A stretch of DNA of 64,000 nucleotides from Paraburkholderia mimosarum LMG 23256 = NBRC 106338 (GTDB lineage Bacteria > Pseudomonadota > Gammaproteobacteria > Burkholderiales > Burkholderiaceae), in NCBI RefSeq assembly GCF_000739815.1, contig NZ_BBJJ01000001.1, positions 62,001 through 126,000 on the forward strand, given 5' to 3'. Shown here piece after piece: positions 26,933-35,415 of the stretch (positions within the stretch are counted from its first letter, which is position 1; each line of letters begins with the position of its first letter). A program made the position numbers and the translations under genes. Below the pieces are notes generated by a model that saw only the letters and a list, made by a program, of their open reading frames with translations, was not told where the DNA came from and did no database searches.

Positions 26933-27544
26933 CGGGCGATCTGGCGCGTACCGTCACGCCGGACTGAGCAAGACGCCCCGGGGTGACGGCCGGTACTTTT
27001 CCCGACTCGCTCGATGATCCCGAAAAAGCTCACCTCACGGCCGGCATGGGGCCCGGCGTAGGTGCCCAGTGCGCGTGAGCGCCGCACGCACCGGAAAGCA
27101 ACTATTTGTCGGGAAAGGAAGTTTTCAGAAAAAGGCGGCTGCGCTCCGCGAACGTGAATCCGATGAATCGCCGAGACCGCGGCGACCGGCGCGCTCGCGC
27201 CGCGATCCTGTAAAAGCTCACCTGGCGCAGCGCCCGAGAGGTTCTCCGCGCGCGAGGCCTGTTCAAACGGCTTCGAACCCCTTCAAACGTTTAGTCGGCG
27301 GCGCGAATGCCGTGTATCATTCGGTCCCGGCGCCGTTTCGCGCGGGCATCCCCGGGGACATCCCGATCGCTCGTGCTATTCGCCGCGCAAACAGCCGCGC
27401 ACTTGACGCATATCGCCGCACATCGCCGCCGCACGTGCCGCCAGATGCGCCAGCAGGTCGCCGCCCGCAAGCGCCGCCGCGCTCGCTGCAACCCCCGCCG
27501 CGCGGCCCGGTTGCCCGAATTCATCTGTGATACCCGCCCTATCC
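26933..27544. other. Long intergenic region upstream of prfC
   Basis: There are 612 bases without a supportable gene. It contains two copies of AAAAGCTCACCT, at 27024-27035 and 27212-27223. Open frames here have atypical Arg/Pro/Ala-rich composition and no ribosome sites. The promoter of prfC must lie in the right half, but no consensus hexamers stand out. Confidence 0.5.
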
Positions 27545-29146
27545 ATGTCAGTTGCCGAACTCAGACGCCGCCGCACGTTCGCGGTCATTTCTCACCCGGA
27601 CGCGGGCAAGACCACGCTCACCGAAAAGCTGCTGCTGTTTTCGGGCGCGATCCAGATTGCCGGTACCGTGAAGGGCAAGAAGAGCGGCCGCTTCGCAACC
27701 TCCGACTGGATGGAGATCGAAAAGCAGCGCGGCATTTCGGTCGCGAGCTCGGTCATGCAGTTCGAATACGGCGATGCCGTCATCAACCTGCTCGATACGC
27801 CGGGCCACGAGGACTTCTCGGAAGACACCTACCGTGTGCTCACGGCGGTCGATGCCGCCGTGATGGTGATCGACGGCGCGAACGGCGTGGAAGCGCAAAC
27901 GCTCAAGCTCCTCGAAGTCTGCCGCAGCCGCAAGACGCCCATTCTCACGTTCATCAACAAGCTGGACCGCGAAGTGCGCGAACCGCTCGACCTGCTCGAC
28001 GAAATCGAGCAGCACCTGGGCGTGGCCGCCGTGCCGTTCACCTGGCCCATCGGCATGGGCAAGGAGTTCCAGGGCGTGTACGACATTCAGCGCGACCAGG
28101 TGCGCGTGTTCCGCGCGGGCCAGGAAACGCTGGGCGGCGCGGTGGAAACGCTGCAGCACATCGGCGACGAAGAGGGCGAAGCGCGCTTCGGATATCACTG
28201 GAAACGCACGAAGGAAGAAGTCGAGCTGATCACGGGCGCGACGCCCGTGTTCGATCGCGACGCTTTCCTCGCGGGCGAGCAGTCGCCGGTGCTATTCGGC
28301 TCGGCGATCAACAACTTCGGCGTGAAGGAGATTCTCGACGCGCTGGTCGATCTCGCGCCGCCGCCGTCGCCGCGCATGGCCGTGCAGCGTCCGGTCTCAC
28401 CGGAAGAAACGAAATTCACGGGCGTCGTGTTCAAGGTGCAGGCCAACATGGACCTCGCGCACCGCGACCGCGTGGCGTTCATCCGCGTATGCTCGGGCCA
28501 CTTCGAGCGCGGCATGCAACTGAAGGTCACGCGCAACAACAAGACCTTCCGCGCCAACAACGTTGTGAGCTTCCTGTCGCAGCGCCGCGAAACTGTGGCC
28601 GAGGCCTACCCTGGCGATATCATCGGTATTCCTAACCACGGCACGCTGAGTCTCGGCGACACGCTCACCGAAGGCGAAGACCTTCAGTTCACGGGTTTGC
28701 CTTTCTTCGCGCCGGAAATCTTCCAGACCATCGAAGTGGTCGATCCGATGCGCGCGAAGCAGCTGGGCGAGGCGCTCAAGCAGCTTGGCGAAGAGGGTGC
28801 CATCCAGGTGTTCCGCCCGATCCACGGCGGCGCGACGATTCTGGGCGCGGTCGGCCAGCTGCAGTTCGAAGTGGTGTCGCACCGGCTTTCGGCCGAGTAC
28901 AAGGTGGCGGTGCGCCTGATGCCGGCGCGCTATCGCCTCTCGCGCTGGGTCACCTGCGACGATCCCGTCGAGCTGCGCCGCTTCACCGATTCGTACGAGG
29001 CCCGTATGGCCTACGACGCCTCGAATGCGCCGACGTATCTGGCTTCGCACGTCTCCGAAATCGAAGTCGCGCAAAAGGCCTGGCCGAAGATCGTCTTCAA
29101 CGAGTTGCGCGAGCATTCGGGCGCGCCGTTCCGCAAGTCGATGTAA
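27545..29146 (+). CDS. prfC: Peptide chain release factor 3 (GTPase)
   Basis: A 533-residue translational GTPase that recycles RF1/RF2 from the ribosome after peptide release. The P-loop SHPDAGKTT (residues 16-24), switch I region (GRFATSDWMEIEKQRGISVASSVMQF), DTPGHEDF, and NKLD equivalents (TFINKLDRE) are all present. Domains II and III follow to VFNELREHSGAPFRKSM. The length agrees with E. coli RF3 (529). The ATG at 27545 is preferred to an in-frame GTG at 27527 by homology. No strong Shine-Dalgarno is visible. Confidence 0.97.
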   Translation: MSVAELRRRRTFAVISHPDAGKTTLTEKLLLFSGAIQIAGTVKGKKSGRFATSDWMEIEKQRGISVASSVMQFEYGDAVINLLDTPGHEDFSEDTYRVLTAVDAAVMVIDGANGVEAQTLKLLEVCRSRKTPILTFINKLDREVREPLDLLDEIEQHLGVAAVPFTWPIGMGKEFQGVYDIQRDQVRVFRAGQETLGGAVETLQHIGDEEGEARFGYHWKRTKEEVELITGATPVFDRDAFLAGEQSPVLFGSAINNFGVKEILDALVDLAPPPSPRMAVQRPVSPEETKFTGVVFKVQANMDLAHRDRVAFIRVCSGHFERGMQLKVTRNNKTFRANNVVSFLSQRRETVAEAYPGDIIGIPNHGTLSLGDTLTEGEDLQFTGLPFFAPEIFQTIEVVDPMRAKQLGEALKQLGEEGAIQVFRPIHGGATILGAVGQLQFEVVSHRLSAEYKVAVRLMPARYRLSRWVTCDDPVELRRFTDSYEARMAYDASNAPTYLASHVSEIEVAQKAWPKIVFNELREHSGAPFRKSM

Positions 29147-29348
29147 AACGCGCGGCGCGCTCGCGCCGTGCTTTCCTTCCCGAAGCAGCGAGCATCCCGC
29201 TCGCATCTGGTGGTGTCGTACGCTCGAGGTGGCGTGCGACGCCATGTCGCCGCATTCGCGCACACGCGCGCCGGGCGAAAAACGCGCACCGCCTGCGCGC
29301 TTGCCCTATCCTCTTCTCGTAACGGTATGTAGCGGTCAAACGCGACGA

Positions 29349-29404
29349 GCCGGCCGCACCTCGCCGGCCGCACCTTGCCGGCCGCACCTTGCCGGCCGCA
29401 TCTC
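29349..29404. repeat. Four tandem copies of a 14-bp repeat before the acetyltransferase gene
   Basis: The unit GCCGGCCGCACCTT occurs at 29349-29362 (last base C), 29363-29376, 29377-29390 and 29391-29404 (CATCTC ending). The array ends 10 bases before the ribosome site of the gene at 29426. Each unit contains the self-complementary GCCGGC and GGCC, so the array can fold in alternative ways in the mRNA leader. Confidence 0.92.
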
Positions 29405-29425
29405 ACCAATCAACGAGGAGTGCCT

Positions 29426-31789
29426 GTGACCGTACGCAATCTCGATGCGGTGTTCCAGCCTAAATCCGTGGCCGTCATCGGCGCTTCGCGGCGTCCCGGC
29501 AGCGTGGGCGGCATGGTGTGGCAGCGGCTGATCGAGGGCGGCTTCACGAGCCCGCTGTGGGCCGTCAATCCGCGCCATGCGGGCGATTCAGAGGCGTTCG
29601 ACGGCAGACCCGTGCTGGCCGACGCCGGGGATCTGCCCGAGGCGCCCGGCGTCGCGATTATCTGCACGCGGCCCGCTACATGGCCCGCGCTCGTGCACCG
29701 GCTCGGCGGCATGGGCACGCGCGCGGCCATCATCGTCGGCGAGGTGCGCGACGAAGCCGACCAGGCCGACCTGCGCCACGCGCTGGCCGCGGCGCGCCCG
29801 CATCTGCTGCGTATCGTGGGTCCGGGCAGTCTTGGCGCGCTCACGCCCGCGCTCAACGCGCAACTGGGCGCGGCGGCTTCCATCGCGCGCAAGGGCGGCG
29901 TGGCGTGGGTCTCGCAATCGAACGCGCTCACCAACGCCGTGCTGCGCTGGGCCGCCCCGCGCGGTCTCGGCTTCTCGCACGTGATCGCGCTCGGCGACGA
30001 AGCCGACATCGACGCGGGCGACGTGCTCGACTATCTCGCGAGCGATCCCGGCACGCGCGCCATCCTGCTAGAAGTGGACACGATCCGCGCCGCTCGCAAG
30101 TTCATGTCGGCGGCGCGCGCGGCGGCGCGCAACAAGCCGGTGCTCGCGCTGCGCAGCGGCCGCGACGATCGCGGCGATGCGCTCTACACGGCGGCGTTCC
30201 GGCGCGCGGGCATCGTGCGTGTCGATACGCTCGACGACCTGCTCGACGAAATCGAAACGCTGGGCGTGGGCCGCGTGGCCGCGAGCGACACGGCTACGCT
30301 CATCACGAGCGACCGCGGCGTGGCGGCGCTCGCGCGCGACGCCTTCATGAAGGCCGGCGACACGCTCGCCCGCTGGGACGACGCGGCGCTCGCCGCCGTC
30401 CAGGCCGCGCTGCCGCACGCGCAGGCGGGCAATCCGCTGGTGCTCGGCGACACCGCGAAGCCCGAGCACTTCGGCCTCGCGCTGCAGACGCTGGCGACGC
30501 AACGTTCGAGCGGCACGGCGTTCGTCGTGCACGCGCCCACGCACAGCGCGCCGGTGGACGAGGTGGCGCGCACGCTGATCGAGCAGCAGCGCTTTGCGTA
30601 TCGCGGCATGCTCGCGTGCTTCTTCGGCGGCGTGGAGGAAAAGACGCGCGACGAGCTGCACGCCCACGGCATTCCGGTCCACACCACGCCGCGGCGCCTC
30701 GCGCGCGCGTTCGCCCGTCTCGTCGACTACCGGCTGGGCCGCGAGCTGCTGATGCAGACGCCGGAGACGATGCCGGCCCAGGGGCCTGCCGCGATCGAGG
30801 CCGCGCAAGGCGAGGCGCGCGCGGCGCTGGCGGCCGGGCGCACGGAACTGGAAGGCGAGGAGGCGGGGCGGATGCTGGCCTTGTTCGGGCTCGTCACGCA
30901 GGCGCAGGACGAACCGGGCGTGAAGCCCGTGGTGGACGTGTCCGTGGAGTTTCGCGACGACGAGAACTTCGGCCCGGTGTTCCGGTTTTCTGCGCCTTCG
31001 CCGGACGACATCTCGCCGCCGCTGCGCGTCTACAGCCTGCCGCCGCTCAATCCCGTGCTTTCGCGCGACATCGTCGCTCGCTCGCCCTATGCACGCATTG
31101 TGGCGCCGGAGGCGACGCTCGCCGCACTCACCGAGCTTTCGCAGTTCGTGTGCGAGGTGCGCGAGATCGTCGGCATGCGCTTGACGCTGCGTGTGCTGCC
31201 GGAGGCGACCGTTGTGGTCGCGCCGCGCCTGCAGGTCGCCGAACAGCGCAGCCGCTTCGCGATCATGCCGTATCCGCGCCGCCTCGAAGAAACCGTCGAC
31301 TGGCACGGCGAGCGCCTCACGATCCGGCCGATCCGTCCCGAAGACGAAGCGATGCACCGCACGTTCGTCGAATCGATGACGCCCGACGACTTGCGCCTGC
31401 GTTTCTTCTCGGCGGTGCGCAGCTTCGATCACACGCAGCTAGCGCGCATGACGCAAATCGACTACGACCGCGAGATGGCGCTCATCGCGGTCGTGCAAGG
31501 CGAGGACGGCCAGCCGCGCACGCTGGGCGTGGTGCGCGCCGTGGCCGACCCCGACAACGAAACCGCCGAGTTTGCCGTCGCGATCCTGTCGAATCTCAAG
31601 CGGGGCGGCCTCGGGCGCCTCTTGATGTCGCGCATCATCGATTACGCGCGCTCGCGCGGCACGCACTGGCTACTTGGCGAGGCCTTGCGCGAGAACGCGC
31701 CGATGATCGGGCTTGCGCGCGCCTGCGGCTTTACCGTCACGCCCACGGAAGATCCGGGCGTGGTCGGTTTTCGCATGCCGCTCGACTGA
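29426..31789 (+). CDS. Pat-like protein: acyl-CoA-synthetase-type module fused to a GNAT acetyltransferase
   Basis: A 787-residue protein. The N-terminal CoA-binding domain is seen at residues ~8-130 (FQPKSVAVIGASRRPGSVGG). It is followed by a succinyl-CoA-ligase-like module (SQSNALTNAVLRWAAPRGLGFSHVIALGDEADIDAGDVLDYL). The C-terminal ~170 residues are a GNAT domain (LTIRPIRPEDEAMHRTFVESM; acetyl-CoA loop LKRGGLGRLLM). Its relatives acetylate acetyl-CoA synthetase on lysine. The ATP-grasp part is shortened: the sequence passes from LFGLVTQAQDEPGVKP straight to VVDVSVEFRDDENFGPVFRF, and the usual ALK/HKSD segment is missing. The GTG at 29426 follows ACGAGGAGTGCCT. It probably acts only as an acetyltransferase. 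Confidence 0.85.
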   Translation: MTVRNLDAVFQPKSVAVIGASRRPGSVGGMVWQRLIEGGFTSPLWAVNPRHAGDSEAFDGRPVLADAGDLPEAPGVAIICTRPATWPALVHRLGGMGTRAAIIVGEVRDEADQADLRHALAAARPHLLRIVGPGSLGALTPALNAQLGAAASIARKGGVAWVSQSNALTNAVLRWAAPRGLGFSHVIALGDEADIDAGDVLDYLASDPGTRAILLEVDTIRAARKFMSAARAAARNKPVLALRSGRDDRGDALYTAAFRRAGIVRVDTLDDLLDEIETLGVGRVAASDTATLITSDRGVAALARDAFMKAGDTLARWDDAALAAVQAALPHAQAGNPLVLGDTAKPEHFGLALQTLATQRSSGTAFVVHAPTHSAPVDEVARTLIEQQRFAYRGMLACFFGGVEEKTRDELHAHGIPVHTTPRRLARAFARLVDYRLGRELLMQTPETMPAQGPAAIEAAQGEARAALAAGRTELEGEEAGRMLALFGLVTQAQDEPGVKPVVDVSVEFRDDENFGPVFRFSAPSPDDISPPLRVYSLPPLNPVLSRDIVARSPYARIVAPEATLAALTELSQFVCEVREIVGMRLTLRVLPEATVVVAPRLQVAEQRSRFAIMPYPRRLEETVDWHGERLTIRPIRPEDEAMHRTFVESMTPDDLRLRFFSAVRSFDHTQLARMTQIDYDREMALIAVVQGEDGQPRTLGVVRAVADPDNETAEFAVAILSNLKRGGLGRLLMSRIIDYARSRGTHWLLGEALRENAPMIGLARACGFTVTPTEDPGVVGFRMPLD

Positions 31790-31801
31790 CGCGGCGCCCG
31801 T

Positions 31802-31826
31802 TTGCTGCTGCCGGTTGCTGCTGCCG
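31802..31826. repeat. Short direct duplication after the acetyltransferase gene
   Basis: TTGCTGCTGCCG occurs at 31802-31813 and again at 31815-31826, followed by TTTT. It lies in the convergent gap between the acetyltransferase and the next gene. Significance unknown. Confidence 0.7.
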
Positions 31827-31834
31827 TTTTCTGA

Positions 31835-32380
31835 TTACGCTGCGAGCTTCGCGAGCGCGTCGTCGATCTGGCCGCGCGTGAGCGCGAGTTCTTCGAGCCA
31901 GGCTTCGCCGTACCGCGCACCGGTTTCCTTCTCGAGGCGCGCGATCGTCGCGGCGCAGCGCGCGGCGTCCTTGGGTGTGGCGATGAACGCCTTGACCGAC
32001 TGGCCGCCCTCGAACGCCTCGAACAGCGGCGTGCGGATCTCCTCTGGCAGCGCGCGCGTGGTCCACTGGTGCGTCTTGCCGTTGAAGGTGAGCGAGGGCG
32101 GCAGCACGCGCTCCTTGCGCGTGGCCGGAATCAAACCGAAATTGCGCGCGGCATCGGCGATCTGCTCGGCCGTGAAAAGCTCCTCGGGCGCGATCTCGAA
32201 CTGCGCAATGGCGGTCTCGACAGTCTGCATCGCATTGGCGCGGTCATCGCGCTTCTTCTGCGCGCGCGCGACGATGTCGCGCAACTCGTCGGCTTCGTCG
32301 GGCGTGATCGTGAAGCTCGCCTGTTTCTGCTGAAGCTCGGAAAAGCGCTGGAATTCTTGATCGGTCAGGAGTTTCGCCAT
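31835..32380 (-). CDS. Conserved-looking hypothetical protein
   Basis: A 181-residue soluble protein with no signal peptide or membrane helix. The N-terminal half is charged and helical (LLTDQEFQRFSELQQKQASFTITPDEADELRDIVARAQKKRDD), with a possible coiled coil. The C-terminal half has a mixed pattern (VLPPSLTFNGKTHQWTTRALPEEIRTPLFEAFEGGQSV). The ATG at 32380 is chosen over an upstream in-frame start at 32437, which adds only low-complexity residues. No clear ribosome site is visible at either. I do not recognise the family. It is convergent with the acetyltransferase gene. Confidence 0.65.
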   Translation of the reverse strand: MAKLLTDQEFQRFSELQQKQASFTITPDEADELRDIVARAQKKRDDRANAMQTVETAIAQFEIAPEELFTAEQIADAARNFGLIPATRKERVLPPSLTFNGKTHQWTTRALPEEIRTPLFEAFEGGQSVKAFIATPKDAARCAATIARLEKETGARYGEAWLEELALTRGQIDDALAKLAA

Positions 32381-32631
32381 GGGTTTCGCATGCGCGGCCG
32401 CCGCTTGCCCGCCGTTTTGCAGCGGAAGGAGGCGCACCGGGTTTTTGGGAGGGCCGCCATTCTAACCGGTTTGTGATGGCGGTTTCCACCTGAAGGAACC
32501 GTCTGGTTTCACCGGAGACGGTGTTCCGCGGCATCGCCTGACGCACGTATCCCGCCCAGCTTGAGGGCCTGCTCGAGACCGTTCGACGAAGGGCGCTGGG
32601 GCATCAAGCAGCGCTCGTACTGAACTGACCG

Positions 32632-33474
32632 TCATTGCGCCTCTTCCTCGCGAAACATCGACAAGGCCTGCACGGTCGCACGGAGCATATTCGTCGCGTC
32701 GTCGAGCGTGGGCGCGACGTAGTCGTCGATGCGCTTGAGAAACGGGCAGGTGAGCGCCGCGATCGCCTGGCCCGAAGGTCCGAGCACCGGAAACGTCACA
32801 TCAGTGACGCCGAAAGTCTGCTGACTGTCCTTGCGCGAGAAGCCCGCCTCGCGCACCTGTTCGCACGCGGCCGCCAGCGCCGCATGATCGATCGCCACCT
32901 CGCCCTTCACCTTCGTATGTTCCGCGAGCATGTGCGCGCGCTGCTCCGGCGTCTGCCAGGCGAGCAGCGTGCGGCCCGAACTCGTATCGACGAGGCCCAC
33001 GCGCGCGCCCAGCCGCACGGCAATGCCCCACGCGCCGGGACCGTCCACCTGCGCGATCACGAGCAGGTTGCCGCGGTCGTACACGGTGAGATGACAGGAC
33101 TGCTCGGCGTCGTCGGCGAAGCGCTGCATGAGGGGCAGCGCCTGCGCGATCAGGCGCTCCATGGGCGGGTGGCGGTGCGCGAGCGCGAAGAGCTTCAGAC
33201 TCAGGGCGTAACGGTCGCCGCCTTCCGAGCGTATGACGTACTGCCGCGCCACCAGCCGCTCCAGCATGCGGTAGATCTCGCTGGCGTTGCGCCCAAGCGC
33301 TTTCGTGATTTCGGCGCGCGTGAGGCCCGCACGCTGCTCCGCGAGCAGTTCGAGGATGTCGAGCCCCTTGTCGAGCGCGGGCGCGCGATACCGGTCGCTG
33401 TCGTCGCGGTGGTCTTTCTCTTCCGCTTCTTCGGGCACGTTGTCCATCCGGCGTTGTTTCGCGATCTTTTCCAT
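32632..33474 (-). CDS. IclR-family regulator of the sugar-acid cluster
   Basis: A 280-residue regulator with a charged ~28-residue N-terminal extension. The IclR winged helix-turn-helix (LDKGLDILELLAEQRAGLTRAEITKALGRNASEIYRMLERL) covers residues ~34-95, and the effector-binding domain runs to the end (SCHLTVYDRGNLLVIAQVDGPGAWGIAVRLGARVGLVDTSSGRTLLA). The start at 33474 is supported by GGGAACGGA upstream; Met10 is an alternative. It is divergent from the dehydratase small-subunit gene, with 7+7 and 5+5 inverted repeats between, so it probably represses or activates the downstream operon in response to a sugar acid. Confidence 0.87.
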   Translation of the reverse strand: MEKIAKQRRMDNVPEEAEEKDHRDDSDRYRAPALDKGLDILELLAEQRAGLTRAEITKALGRNASEIYRMLERLVARQYVIRSEGGDRYALSLKLFALAHRHPPMERLIAQALPLMQRFADDAEQSCHLTVYDRGNLLVIAQVDGPGAWGIAVRLGARVGLVDTSSGRTLLAWQTPEQRAHMLAEHTKVKGEVAIDHAALAAACEQVREAGFSRKDSQQTFGVTDVTFPVLGPSGQAIAALTCPFLKRIDDYVAPTLDDATNMLRATVQALSMFREEEAQ

Positions 33475-33540
33475 TCCGTTCCCAGGGAAACTACGGAGTC
33501 ATGCTGCACCGCACATTCCTTGACCTTGCGCGGTCCGCAT

Positions 33541-33569
33541 ATGAATAATATGTTCATTGATGAATGAAC
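33541..33569. promoter_or_regulatory. Overlapping inverted repeats, likely IclR operator
   Basis: A perfect 7-bp inverted repeat with 4-bp spacer, GTTCATT-GATG-AATGAAC, spans 33552-33569. Overlapping it on the left is ATGAA…TTCAT with a 7-bp spacer (33541-33557). The GTTCAT/ATGAAC half-sites resemble IclR-family targets. The location in the divergent gap supports autoregulation plus operon control. Confidence 0.65.
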
Positions 33570-33643
33570 GCCAGCCTCATCAGGCTCATCCCAGGCTCGC
33601 TCATGATGGCGAGCGTGTGGGCGGCGGCGAGGCGTGGCGCTCA

Positions 33644-33991
33644 ATGCACGCGGAGACTTTATTGAACGGCACAGCACCCCGCTTCGACGCTCGCCTCATC
33701 CTGCTCGCGCCGGAGGACAACTGCCTGATCGCGGCGGCGCTTCTGCCCGCGGGCGAGACGGTGGAGATAGAAGGCGAGCGCGTGACGCTTGCGAAGACGA
33801 TCGAGCTCGGCCACAAGGTGGCGCGCCGTGCGCTCGCCAAGGAGGAAAAGGTGGTGCGCCATGGCGCGAGCATCGGCCACGTGAGCGCGCCAGTCCGGCG
33901 CGGCGAGCATTTGCACACGCACAACCTCGAAAGCGATTACCTGCCGACCTACACGCACGACGCGGGACACGAGTTCGTGCCGCACAAATAG
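33644..33991 (+). CDS. UxaA-family dehydratase small subunit (SAF domain)
   Basis: A 115-residue protein matching the N-terminal SAF domain of altronate/galactarate dehydratases (RLILLAPEDNCLIAAALLPAGETVEIEGERVTLAKTIELGHKVARRAL, then GASIGHVSAPVRRGEHLHTHNL). In many enzymes this domain is fused to the catalytic part; here it is a separate gene, as in split altronate-dehydratase and sulfolactate-lyase systems. The ATG at 33644 has GAGG 12 bases upstream; in-frame starts at 33557-33560 overlap the operator. The large-subunit gene follows 54 bases later. Confidence 0.85.
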   Translation: MHAETLLNGTAPRFDARLILLAPEDNCLIAAALLPAGETVEIEGERVTLAKTIELGHKVARRALAKEEKVVRHGASIGHVSAPVRRGEHLHTHNLESDYLPTYTHDAGHEFVPHK

Positions 33992-34045
33992 CGCTGCTTC
34001 ATGGCGTCCCTTGATGCGGCGAGTGCCGCAAGCAGGATTCAGGTT

Positions 34046-35368
34046 ATGAGCGATAACAACGTCACTTCCTCGTTCGCCGCGGCGCCCATCCTCGAAGGCT
34101 GGCTGCGCAGCGACGGACGCAAGGGCATTCGCAACGTGGTCGCGGTGGCCTATCTCGTGGAGTGCGCGCATCACGTGGCGCGCGAAATCGTCGCCCAGTT
34201 CCGCGAGCCCTTTGGTGACCCCGATGCCTTCGACGATCCGTATGCGGCGCAAAGTGATAGTGGGTCACCTGTCCATCTGATCGGCTTTCCCGGTTGCTTT
34301 CCGAACAGCTACGCCGAGAAGATGATGAAGCAGCTCACTACGCATCCGAACGTGGGCGCGGTGTTGTTCGTCTCGCTCGGCTGCGAGAGCATGAACAAGC
34401 ATTATCTCGTGGAGCAGGTGCGCGCCAGCGGAAGGCCCGTAGAAGTTCTGACGATTCAGGAGAAGGGCGGCACACGCAGCACGATTCACAGTGGTCTTGA
34501 ATGGGTGCGCAGTGCGCGCGCGCAGCTCGCCGCGCAGAAGAAGGTGCCCATGCGCCTCGACGAACTCGTGGTTGGCACGATCTGCGGCGGCTCGGACGGC
34601 ACGAGCGGCATCACCGCCAATCCGGCTGTGGGCCGCGCCTTTGATCGACTGATCGCGGCGGGCTCGGCCTGCATCTTCGAGGAAACCGGCGAGCTGGTGG
34701 GCTGCGAATTCCATATGGCGCGCCGCGCGGCACGGCCCGAACTGGGCGCGGAAATCGTTGCTTGCGTAGCCAAGGCGGCGCGCTATTACTCGATTCTCGG
34801 CCATGGCTCTTTCGCGGTGGGCAACGCGGACGGCGGGCTCACCACGCTGGAGGAAAAATCGCTCGGTGCGTATGCGAAAAGCGGCGCCTCGCCGATCGTG
34901 GGCATCGTGAAGCCTGGCGACGTGCCGCCCACGGGCGGTCTCTATCTGCTCGACGTGGTGCCCGACGGCGAGCCTCGATTCGGATTCCCGAACATCAGCG
35001 ACAATGCGGAAATCGCGGAGCTGATCGCCTGCGGCGCGCACGTGATCCTGTTCACGACCGGGCGAGGGTCGGTCGTGGGCTCGGCACTCGCGCCCGTCAT
35101 CAAGGTGTGCGCGAACCCGCTCACGTACCGCAATCTCGCGGGCGACATGGACGTGGACGCGGGCCGCATTCTGGAGGGCCGCGCGACGCTCGACGAAGTG
35201 GGGCGCGAAGTGTTCGACTTCACGCTGGCCGTTGCCAGCGGCCAGCGCTCGAGGTCGGAAGCGCTCGGCCACCAGGAGTTCATACTCACGTACAAGACCT
35301 TCGAGCCCGTGGGGCCCGCGTGTCTGCCAGCCAGCGCGCGCGTGCCGGTCGTCAAAGCCGCGCACTGA
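34046..35368 (+). CDS. UxaA-family dehydratase large subunit, probable L-fuconate/galactonate-type dehydratase
   Basis: A 440-residue catalytic subunit of the altronate/galactarate dehydratase family. Family signatures include EGWLRSDGRKGIRN at the start, FPGCFPNSYAEKMM, LGCESMN, VGTICGGSDGTSGITANPAVG, and GFPNISDNAEIAELIACGAHVILFTTGRGSVVGSALAPVIKVCANP. Conserved cysteines in these motifs would help bind the metal. Its partners in the cluster suggest it dehydrates L-fuconate or L-galactonate to the 2-keto-3-deoxy acid, in place of the enolase-type dehydratase of better known pathways. (2R)-sulfolactate lyase is an alternative but does not fit the neighbours. Confidence 0.82.
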   Translation: MSDNNVTSSFAAAPILEGWLRSDGRKGIRNVVAVAYLVECAHHVAREIVAQFREPFGDPDAFDDPYAAQSDSGSPVHLIGFPGCFPNSYAEKMMKQLTTHPNVGAVLFVSLGCESMNKHYLVEQVRASGRPVEVLTIQEKGGTRSTIHSGLEWVRSARAQLAAQKKVPMRLDELVVGTICGGSDGTSGITANPAVGRAFDRLIAAGSACIFEETGELVGCEFHMARRAARPELGAEIVACVAKAARYYSILGHGSFAVGNADGGLTTLEEKSLGAYAKSGASPIVGIVKPGDVPPTGGLYLLDVVPDGEPRFGFPNISDNAEIAELIACGAHVILFTTGRGSVVGSALAPVIKVCANPLTYRNLAGDMDVDAGRILEGRATLDEVGREVFDFTLAVASGQRSRSEALGHQEFILTYKTFEPVGPACLPASARVPVVKAAH

Positions 35369-35415
35369 GGCGCATATCGTTGTGTAGACAACCATATCCA
35401 GGAGATAGACGAGCC

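Noticed and set aside
27307..28635. 442-codon frame overlapping the prfC start
   Set aside because: The translation is Arg-rich and is explained by the prfC sequence in another frame.
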